Under the pieces are notes generated by a model. The model was not told where the DNA came from. It made no database searches and worked only from the letters and a program-made list of their open reading frames with translations. Position numbers and translations under genes: made by a program. 64,000 nt of DNA. Origin: Phycisphaerae bacterium. Lineage in GTDB: Bacteria > Planctomycetota > Phycisphaerae > Phycisphaerales > SM1A02. The stretch spans positions 26,681-90,680 of the forward strand of contig VGXN01000001.1 in assembly GCA_016873335.1 (NCBI GenBank), read 5' to 3'. Below are positions 54,679-61,518 of the stretch, in pieces (position 1 is the first letter of the stretch; the number at the start of each line of letters is the position of its first letter).

Positions 54679-55776
54679 TCAGTCGCAGACCCAGCGCATG
54701 CAGCGCTCGAGGCCCCAAATGCGACGCGCCCCAAACTTGTGGAAGACAAGCCAGCAAGCCAGCAGGAACAGCGTGGCAAGCACGCACGCCGTCCCAACGG
54801 GCATCGCATCCTCCCAAAACGCGGTTGGATCGCCCGTCTGCGCAAGCCCGTACATCCACAGCGGCCAGATGTGCACAATGTGGTGCAGCACATAGATCGT
54901 CAGCGAGTATCTGCTGAATGACTCGGCGATGGCGAGCACGCCGTTCAGCCGACTCGGCGCAGGCTGAAGATCAAGGAATCGATGCCCCACTGCGAACAGC
55001 AGGATCGCCATGCCAATGGTGCCAAGCGCATACTCCGTACTCGGCGGATACAGGTCCCATCCGATGAAGTACCGCAAGGCGACCCCATCTGGCATCACGG
55101 GTCGAGCCATGATGAGAACGACAGATGCCGCAGCCAGTGACAGTCCGATGATTCCAAGGTCCCTGGTCCGACGAACACGATCGCAGTCGGCGCCCGCGCG
55201 CGCGAAGAGTCGTGATGCGCACAGATAGCCGGCGATCGAGAGGGCGATCCACGGGAAGATGGGGAAGTAGCCAGTGACAAGAAATCCAGTCAACACATCG
55301 GAGAGCGTCCAGTCGTAATCAAAGTGCCTCTGTTCCCAGAAGGCTGCATAGTCAGCCATGTGTTGAAGCACAGGCGAGATGAGCACCGCCATGCAAGCGA
55401 TCAACACACAGATCGGCTGCGGCACGCGGCGTAATCCATTGAGAACAAGCAGCGCACTCCCGATGAAGGTGAGCACATCCCAGTTGAAGACATCCTCCGG
55501 CAGCCACACCAACACGTTGAAGGCGAAGCCTGCGCCAAACACGAACAGCCCGCGGCGCACGGAGATCTTCGAGACATCCTGTGCAACCGATCCCCCGGCC
55601 AACTTCGCATCCGACCAGAGGAAGTAACTCGCTCCCGAGAGAAACACGAAGAGCGGCGCGCCAAACCCGGCAATGTCCGGGGTATAGCCGGCGAGATTCT
55701 CGCTGAAGTGCACGAACACCATCACGATGATCGCGATGGTTCGCAGTACATCGATCGAAGGGAAGCGCGTGGTCAC
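54679..55776 (-). CDS. Acyltransferase-like multi-spanning membrane protein (DUF1624/HGSNAT-like)
   Basis: A 365-residue protein with about ten hydrophobic segments. The start SIDVLRTIAIIVMVFVHF and FGAPLFVFLSGASYFLW resemble the DUF1624 / heparan-alpha-glucosaminide N-acetyltransferase family, which moves acetyl groups across membranes onto sugars. FSRYSLTIYVLHHIVH near the end is also typical. The substrate is unknown; a polysaccharide O- or N-acylation is plausible. It overlaps the upstream DUF155-like gene by ATGA, making it the third gene in this minus-strand operon. Confidence 0.85.
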   Translation of the reverse strand: MTTRFPSIDVLRTIAIIVMVFVHFSENLAGYTPDIAGFGAPLFVFLSGASYFLWSDAKLAGGSVAQDVSKISVRRGLFVFGAGFAFNVLVWLPEDVFNWDVLTFIGSALLVLNGLRRVPQPICVLIACMAVLISPVLQHMADYAAFWEQRHFDYDWTLSDVLTGFLVTGYFPIFPWIALSIAGYLCASRLFARAGADCDRVRRTRDLGIIGLSLAAASVVLIMARPVMPDGVALRYFIGWDLYPPSTEYALGTIGMAILLFAVGHRFLDLQPAPSRLNGVLAIAESFSRYSLTIYVLHHIVHIWPLWMYGLAQTGDPTAFWEDAMPVGTACVLATLFLLACWLVFHKFGARRIWGLERCMRWVCD

Positions 55777-56549
55777 GAGGTGGTTGCGGCCAGAAACTCA
55801 AACGCCCACAAGAGGAGTTGTGCGGCGAGCAGCACGATAATCACCCATTCGAGTTGATGCCCGGTACGCGCGAGGAAAAAGTCGCTTGCACGTTGACCAC
55901 ACATCTCATAGGTGTCGCGAATCACATCCAGTTGTGTGCCTGCGGCCTCAAATCGTGACGCCATGCAGAGGCGTTCGCGCATGCGTTCTGCCACTTGGCT
56001 CGCCAAAGTCGGCGGATGCTCCAGCGGCGAGAGAAGGTAGGGTGCGATGCGCGCGAGGCGCGACCGAAGAACCACCGCCTGCGTCAGCCGCCCCTGCAGT
56101 TCGGTGCGGCGGGCGACCGACCTTTCGTTGAACTCAAAGGCCAGCGGCGCGTCCGACTCCAAAGCGGGCCAGCACTCGGCGATACTCCGCTCGATCGCTT
56201 GCAACTCGCGTTCATGTTTGGTTGCCTCCAGAACGACCCTTCGAAGCGACTCCAATCGATCGGCTGGTGCAAGGATTGCACACCGCCCAATCGACCAGTA
56301 CAGGTGCGCGCCCTGGAACGCCGTCCAAAGTGCAGCCCGGCCGTGCGCCGATGGATCGGCATCCACCCACTGCCGAACAGCATGAGGAAGGTCGCCGTCG
56401 GATCTGGGCATGCACAGAAGTCCCATGCTGGCCCCATCGTGTCCGATCGGTGCGGATTCCTCGATGGTCGCGTCGGAAGCGATCGCGCCTGCGAGCCCGC
56501 TTTGCTGTGCTGTCGTGTTGTCGGCCGTTGGGTGTGGTGTGGTTGCCAT
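55773..56549 (-). CDS. DUF155 (RMD1/YagE)-like membrane-tethered protein
   Basis: A 258-residue protein. Its last ~60 residues (DVIRDTYEMCGQRASDFFLARTGHQLEWVIIVLLAAQLLLWAFEFL) match the DUF155/RMD1 family, where a helical bundle ends in a membrane helix. The middle part has many Leu and Arg in helical order (LESLRRVVLEATKHERELQAIE). Function is unknown; yeast Rmd1 acts in meiotic division and related proteins in mitochondrial translation. The ATG at 56549 (MATTPHP) is 16 bases after the preceding stop; the listed ORF begins 29 codons earlier inside that gene. Confidence 0.75.
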   Translation of the reverse strand: MATTPHPTADNTTAQQSGLAGAIASDATIEESAPIGHDGASMGLLCMPRSDGDLPHAVRQWVDADPSAHGRAALWTAFQGAHLYWSIGRCAILAPADRLESLRRVVLEATKHERELQAIERSIAECWPALESDAPLAFEFNERSVARRTELQGRLTQAVVLRSRLARIAPYLLSPLEHPPTLASQVAERMRERLCMASRFEAAGTQLDVIRDTYEMCGQRASDFFLARTGHQLEWVIIVLLAAQLLLWAFEFLAATTS

Positions 56550-56565
56550 TGGATGGAGTGGCGGG

Positions 56566-57924
56566 TTACTGATCACATTGCTGCGCGACCTTGGCTGCGA
56601 TCCATGCAGCGACGTACTCGGCAGACTCGAGTGCACCGTTCACGGTCGAGTCGTAAAGGTAATCGCCGACCACGAACAGGTTGGGATGGTCGATGGGCTC
56701 TGGGCAGTGGCGACGGTCAATCGGCATGGGGTGGGTGCCGCCCGGCATGGCGCTGACGGCACCGACCCAGCGGTGAACGCGCGTCTCGAGGGGGTTGCTG
56801 CGATCGTCCTTGAGTGCAGGCGGGAGCGACTCCAGAACTCGGCGGACGATCTCCGAATCGGAGGCAAGCGCCATCTCGCGCGCTGCATCGCCTGCGAGCA
56901 ACCATCCCAGAATCCCCTGCGTGACTGTGGGATCGCGGAGCGCCTCGTCGTAGAGACAGCACCCGCCGAAACGGTCCAGCATCCAGAACGAGCCTTGAAC
57001 GCGACTTCGCCAGAAGGGCCTCTCGTAAAGAAGCGTCACGCGCAGGTAGTGGGCCGGATGATTGTGGTGCGACTGATGACTCGCGATTGCAGTCGCAAGC
57101 CGCTGTCCTGCGAAATCAACCTGCGCCATGGCGTCGTGCGGAAGTGCCGCAACGACCGCATCGAACTCCCTCTCCGTCGACACACCGCGTTCCTGAATCC
57201 GCACGCGAAGCCTGCCGTTTGAGGATCGTGCCACCTGCGTGGCGCGGCAGTGAAGCCGCACATCGGCGTCCAGTCGTGCAGCCAGCGAGGTCATCAGCCG
57301 CTCGTTCCCCCCATCGATGGCGTAAAGCTGCATGTACTTGGGGTCGTTCATCAGATAGTTCTGAAGCCCATACTCCACGTTGGTCTGCGCAGGTTCCGCC
57401 GCGAGATCGCTGTGGATGAGATGGTTGACATAGTGGCGTGCGTGTGGACTTGCAATGCTTGCAAGTGTCGTGTCGAAGCGCGCTGTTTCAGGGGCAACGG
57501 GCAGATCCGTATCGCCGGATGCGTAGAACTCGCGTGGGGTCATTCGATCTCGAGCCTGACGATCGAACGCAAGGAGCGCCTGGGCAGCCGCAGGACCAAG
57601 ACGGTCGCGGACATCATCCACATTGGCAATCGGATGACCGTCCACCACGACGACGGGACCGCTCAAAGGACGAATCGGTAGACCAAGTTCGAGGACCAGA
57701 TCCTTGAGTGGGTCGCGCCCGAGTCGCTCGTAGTCGTACAACTCCGCAGCCCCCACCTCATAACGCACGTTGGTCGATGCGAACTGGCCCGTCTGCATTT
57801 TCCCGCCGAGCCGACTCGATGCCTCGAAGATCGTCACCCGCAGTGGTCTGTCGACGATGCGCTGCAGTTCATAGGCTGTGAACAGACCTCCAGGACCGCC
57901 TCCGATGATGGCAACATCCGCCAT
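56566..57924 (-). CDS. FAD-dependent amine oxidase / protoporphyrinogen oxidase-like protein
   Basis: A 452-residue flavoprotein. The N-terminal dinucleotide-binding motif is VAIIGGGPGGLFTAYEL, followed by IFEASSRLGGKMQT, the typical amine-oxidase superfamily fingerprint. The C-terminal FAD-contact motif is VVGDYLYDSTVNGALESAEYVA. The substrate cannot be read from sequence; family members include monoamine oxidases, phytoene desaturases and protoporphyrinogen oxidase. It is the first gene of the operon with the DUF155-like and acyltransferase genes. Confidence 0.9.
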   Translation of the reverse strand: MADVAIIGGGPGGLFTAYELQRIVDRPLRVTIFEASSRLGGKMQTGQFASTNVRYEVGAAELYDYERLGRDPLKDLVLELGLPIRPLSGPVVVVDGHPIANVDDVRDRLGPAAAQALLAFDRQARDRMTPREFYASGDTDLPVAPETARFDTTLASIASPHARHYVNHLIHSDLAAEPAQTNVEYGLQNYLMNDPKYMQLYAIDGGNERLMTSLAARLDADVRLHCRATQVARSSNGRLRVRIQERGVSTEREFDAVVAALPHDAMAQVDFAGQRLATAIASHQSHHNHPAHYLRVTLLYERPFWRSRVQGSFWMLDRFGGCCLYDEALRDPTVTQGILGWLLAGDAAREMALASDSEIVRRVLESLPPALKDDRSNPLETRVHRWVGAVSAMPGGTHPMPIDRRHCPEPIDHPNLFVVGDYLYDSTVNGALESAEYVAAWIAAKVAQQCDQ

Positions 57925-58332
57925 GACGAGGAGGGTTGTCCGCCCAATCCAACGAGGGACAACACAATCCAGTTTGGGAGGGTTGATAACGCCATGAAGT
58001 CATGGTGCTGCTGCCCTTGCAGAATCCGCCCGAATCTTCATGCGCCTTTACCCGAAGCCTATGGGCAAGTTCCCCACTTGCTGAGAAGGATCGTCCAGTC
58101 GCCCGAACCGACGACACCGTCCCCATTGAGATCGGCGTCTCCTCCGAGATGACCTCGGCGACGGATTTGATCTCGTGGAAATGCCCAGGTATGGAGAGCT
58201 TGTGATGAAGGCGATCCAAACACTCGGCAAGGAAGCCAGCGACGATCGCCTTGTGCGAGTTGCTCTCGCGTTTCTCCCAGTTCCATCCGTCCTGTTGGTT
58301 CGGTGGCGATTGCCCGCCTGAACATCCGAGGA
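57925..58332. other. Gene-poor stretch between the FAD protein and the FGE-like protein
   Basis: Apart from one orphan dockerin-like module (58059-58145, minus strand), these 408 bases hold no supported gene, RNA or terminator. The 183-residue ORF crossing it is a shadow of the FAD gene end. Confidence 0.6.
58059..58145 (-). pseudogene. Orphan C-terminal dockerin-like module
   Basis: The last ~28 codons of a minus-strand reading frame give GDADLNGDGVVGSGDW followed by TILLSKWGTC, a typical planctomycete dockerin-like calcium-binding repeat ending with W-G-x-C. Upstream codons of the same frame have no domain or signal sequence. It is therefore a remnant of a secreted protein or a split-off end. 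A similar repeat pair is intact in the neighbouring gene. Confidence 0.55.
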
Positions 58333-59421
58333 TCACTGGTCGGTCGGGCGCATGACTCGGAAGCCGATCATGCCGTGCGCGAACCCTGTTGGCGCCTCGC
58401 CGCGAGCAGAGATTCGGCATGAATCTGCGTCATAGCCGCAGCCACCTCCGCGGATCGGACGGTATCCACCCGTCGTTGGTCCCGTTGGGTCGAGCACGGG
58501 GCTGTAGGAGTAGTAGTCCGCCGCGTAACGGTCGCGCACCCACTCCCACACATTCCCCGTCATGTCATGCAGTCCGAAGCCGTTGGCAAGCTTCCCGCCA
58601 CCGACCTGCGTCCCGTAGAACGGATCGCCAGGAACCGTGTTGTACCAAGCGATGCTCGGCAGAATCGATGGGTCGTCAGAGCCTGCGGGCTGCGCTGCAC
58701 TTCCGTGGTAGGTCGTCGTGGTGCCCGCACGCGCCGCGTACTCCCACTGCGCTTCGGTGGGCAACTTCATTCCCGTGGCAGCGAGAAATCCTTGGATGTT
58801 CGTCCACGTCACCCAGTCAACGGGTCGGTCGATCGAACCCGGGAAACTCGGCGGCTGGAAGTAGCTCGGGTTGTAGTTCATTTGCGCGACCCACTGCGCT
58901 TGAGTGACTTCGAAGCGCCCCATGTAGAAACTGCTGCTGAGCGTCACAGGATGGAGCGGGTACTCGTCGGCGTAGCAGCCGGTGGTCGTTGGACAGCCCA
59001 TCATGAAGTCGCCGCCTGGGATCAGCAGCATTTCCATCTGCGTGAAACTGTCTCGAACTCGCCACGCGAAACCGGACTGCGCAATCGCCTGCCGGATCGC
59101 GGGGTCGTAGATGACGGCCGGATCTGGTGCCGCCTCGATGAGCGTTGCCCAATCGGGAACTGTGACGCAACTGCCCCAACTTCCAAGCAGAAGGGTGAGA
59201 TCGCTCCCGTTGACGGTTCCATCGTTGTTGAGATCGGCGCTGTGCTGCCCCTGCCCATCGCTGCCCCACGCCGACAGCACCAGGCTGAGATCGGTGCCGC
59301 TGACGGCGTTGTCGCCGTCGACATCGCCTGGGCAATCCGCACGTGCCACCGTGCCAAGAAGCGTTGTTGCGCTCAGCGCAGCGAGAAAGCGATGCAGTGG
59401 TGGACGGATGCGGCAGTCCAT
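58333..59421 (-). CDS. Secreted protein with dockerin-like repeats and FGE/SUMF1-type domain
   Basis: A 362-residue protein. A signal peptide (HRFLAALSATTLLGTVARA) is followed by two dockerin-like repeats (GDVDGDNAVSGTDLSLVLSAWG and ADLNNDGTVNGSDLTLLLGSWG). A formylglycine-generating-enzyme-like domain comes next: MLLIPGGDFMMG, YMGRFEVTQAQWVAQM, KLPTEAQWEYAARAG, NVWEWVRDRY and RGGGCGYDADSCRISARG. Only one Cys is in the place where true FGE enzymes have a redox-active pair, so this may be a structural or binding domain rather than an FGE enzyme. The dockerin repeats suggest extracellular assembly or calcium binding. Confidence 0.9.
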   Translation of the reverse strand: MDCRIRPPLHRFLAALSATTLLGTVARADCPGDVDGDNAVSGTDLSLVLSAWGSDGQGQHSADLNNDGTVNGSDLTLLLGSWGSCVTVPDWATLIEAAPDPAVIYDPAIRQAIAQSGFAWRVRDSFTQMEMLLIPGGDFMMGCPTTTGCYADEYPLHPVTLSSSFYMGRFEVTQAQWVAQMNYNPSYFQPPSFPGSIDRPVDWVTWTNIQGFLAATGMKLPTEAQWEYAARAGTTTTYHGSAAQPAGSDDPSILPSIAWYNTVPGDPFYGTQVGGGKLANGFGLHDMTGNVWEWVRDRYAADYYSYSPVLDPTGPTTGGYRPIRGGGCGYDADSCRISARGEAPTGFAHGMIGFRVMRPTDQ

Positions 59422-59573
59422 GCGTAAAAACTAACGCGAAATCCATGAAGTGCAAGGGCAACAGCTGCTGTTTCCATTCATTTCAAAGTCGAAACCCAGG
59501 GAGCACGAAGCCCCGCCGCGGTATCGTGCTGAAGCGTTCGTTCACCCGCCCCCTCCAGCCTCCACCGAACAAG

Positions 59574-61445
59574 ATGCCCCGATTCTGCACGACTCCGCGA
59601 ATACTGTGCGCCACGCTGCTCTTGGCTGCAGTCGGTGGCTGCTCCAACATCGAGAGAGCGGATCCGACCATCGCGCCGAAACGGGCTGAACGCCCGCCGA
59701 TTCCACTGGATGTCGATCCGATCATGCGTGGAACCGTTGCGAGCGAAACGGTCGTGGTTGGCTATCAGCCAGTCATCGTGCGGGGGTACGGCTTTGTGGT
59801 CGGACTGAATGGAACGGGCAGTCGCACCGCCCCTGCCGAGGTGCGGCAGTACATCTTGCGCGAAATGCTGCGGTATGGCGTGGGCGAGCAGAGCGAGGGA
59901 CTCGGGAACATGCAGCCGGAACAGTTGCTGAACTCCGAGGACACCGCCATCGTGATCGTCGAGGGAGTTGTTCCCGCTGGCGCACCAAAGGGTACGGCAT
60001 TCGATGTGCGGGTGTACGCCTCGCCCGGCACGAGCACCACCAGTCTGGAGGGCGGGACGCTCTGGACAACCGGTCTGCGACCTGGCGTGCTGCTCGTCGG
60101 CAGCCGCGAGGTGCGCGCGGTCGCGGAGGCGAAGGGACCGATCATCGTCAATCCGTTTGCGGATGATTCCGACCGCGCGCAGTCGCTGGTCAACCAACTC
60201 AGCGGCAGAGTCCTCAACGGCGGCAAGACCCTGAAGTCGCTGCCCGTGAAGTTGGTGATGGCCACTCCGAGCCATTCGCGTGCGCGGCTCATCGCGAGCG
60301 CCATCAATTCGAACTTCCCGCGTGAGCCGCGTCAGCGTGGCGATACTGCGCAAGGAAGAACGGGGGAACTGATCACGGTGGACGTTCCGCCATCGTGGCA
60401 CTCGCGCAGCGAAGAGTTTGTCCAAATGCTTCGGCACACATCGATCAACGTTGGTCCGATCGATGCGACTGCTTCGGAGATTGCGCGGGCGGTCGTGAAC
60501 AATCCTGGCGGCGCGCAGGCGGCAAGCATGCGGTGGCAGGCCCTTGGACGGAAGAGCCTCACCTCGATTCGTCCGCTGTATGACTATCCCGAAGAGCAGC
60601 CACGCTTCGCCGCTTTGCAGGCGGGTGCGCGCTTGGATGATCCGCTTGTCGTGCCCCCACTGCTCGCCATGGCAAAGTCTGGAAGCGCCGAACTTCGTGC
60701 GCCGGCCATCCGTCTGCTGGAGCGGATGAGCATCAATCCTGTCATCGACCTCGGGCTGCGCCCGCTCCTTGAGGACAGTGATATTGACATTCGACTGGCT
60801 GCGTATGAGGCCCTCCGAAAGCGCGGCGATCCGATCGTCTCGAGCAGCATGGTCGACGAGAAGTTCCGACTCGATGTGGTGCCGAGCCAGCATCCGATGG
60901 TGTATGTGTCCCAGTCAGGGAAGCCATCGATCGCCGTGTTTGGAACCGACCAGATGCTGAAGGTTCCGATGAGCCTGCGGGCATGGGATGGCAACTTGCT
61001 GATCAAGGTCGATTCGGGCGAGGACTTTGCCACGGTCTTTTTTCGCCCGGCATCTGGCGTGCAAGCTCGGGTGGACAAGTCTTCGCTCAAACTGCATGAA
61101 TTGATTCGGTTCCTTGGGCATACCAAGACGGGCGACCGTCCGGCCCCAGGTGTTGGAATGACCTACAGCCAGACGATCGGCGCGATCTATGCCTTGTCCT
61201 CCGAAGGGGCGATTCCTGCGGCCTTCAAGGTGGAGCAGGACCGAATCATCGCTGCGATTGCGAAGGCCGGTCAAGAGGCGGAGCGGACCGATCGGCCCGA
61301 GTTCATCGAAGACGAGGAGGTCACCTCCGACCAGCCCGCGGCTGCGGCGGCGATGGTGCCTGGGCTGACGCCGACCGAGGGCGTTCCAGCAGGTGGTGGA
61401 AAACCCGCGAAGAGTGATGCAAAATCGGGTACTGTGCCGAGGTGA
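59574..61445 (+). CDS. FlgI-like lipoprotein
   Basis: A 623-residue protein. The N-terminus MPRFCTTPRILCATLLLAAVGGC ends in a lipobox (VGGC), predicting a lipoprotein. Residues ~60-280 match the FlgI (flagellar P-ring) pattern: GYGFVVGLNGTGSRT, AIVIVEGVVPAGAPKGTAFDV, GTLWTTGLRPGVL and GGKTLKSLPVKLVMATPSHSRARL. The C-terminal half has HEAT-like helical stretches (LLAMAKSGSAELRAPAIRLLERM) and a beta region. Real FlgI is periplasmic and about 370 residues. No other flagellar gene is in the window, so this may be a distinct envelope ring or a co-opted paralogue. ATG 59574 is set by the lipoprotein signal; it is followed by smc. Confidence 0.85.
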   Translation: MPRFCTTPRILCATLLLAAVGGCSNIERADPTIAPKRAERPPIPLDVDPIMRGTVASETVVVGYQPVIVRGYGFVVGLNGTGSRTAPAEVRQYILREMLRYGVGEQSEGLGNMQPEQLLNSEDTAIVIVEGVVPAGAPKGTAFDVRVYASPGTSTTSLEGGTLWTTGLRPGVLLVGSREVRAVAEAKGPIIVNPFADDSDRAQSLVNQLSGRVLNGGKTLKSLPVKLVMATPSHSRARLIASAINSNFPREPRQRGDTAQGRTGELITVDVPPSWHSRSEEFVQMLRHTSINVGPIDATASEIARAVVNNPGGAQAASMRWQALGRKSLTSIRPLYDYPEEQPRFAALQAGARLDDPLVVPPLLAMAKSGSAELRAPAIRLLERMSINPVIDLGLRPLLEDSDIDIRLAAYEALRKRGDPIVSSSMVDEKFRLDVVPSQHPMVYVSQSGKPSIAVFGTDQMLKVPMSLRAWDGNLLIKVDSGEDFATVFFRPASGVQARVDKSSLKLHELIRFLGHTKTGDRPAPGVGMTYSQTIGAIYALSSEGAIPAAFKVEQDRIIAAIAKAGQEAERTDRPEFIEDEEVTSDQPAAAAAMVPGLTPTEGVPAGGGKPAKSDAKSGTVPR

Positions 61446-61507
61446 GTAGTGCTGAAGCCCCATGTCGGGGCGGCTCTTCACGGACGATGAGCCACCAGCG
61501 TTGCGAC

Positions 61508-61513
61508 AGGAGG
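61508..61513 (+). promoter_or_regulatory. Strong ribosome-binding site of smc
   Basis: AGGAGG lies 5 bases before the GTG at 61519, a near-perfect Shine-Dalgarno match that fixes the start of smc. Few other genes in the window have one this strong. Confidence 0.8.
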
Positions 61514-61518
61514 TCGGA

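Noticed and set aside
61446-61518. GCCCC-N5-GGGGC hairpin between the FlgI-like gene and smc as a terminator
   Set aside because: The stem is only 5 bp and no T-run follows it.
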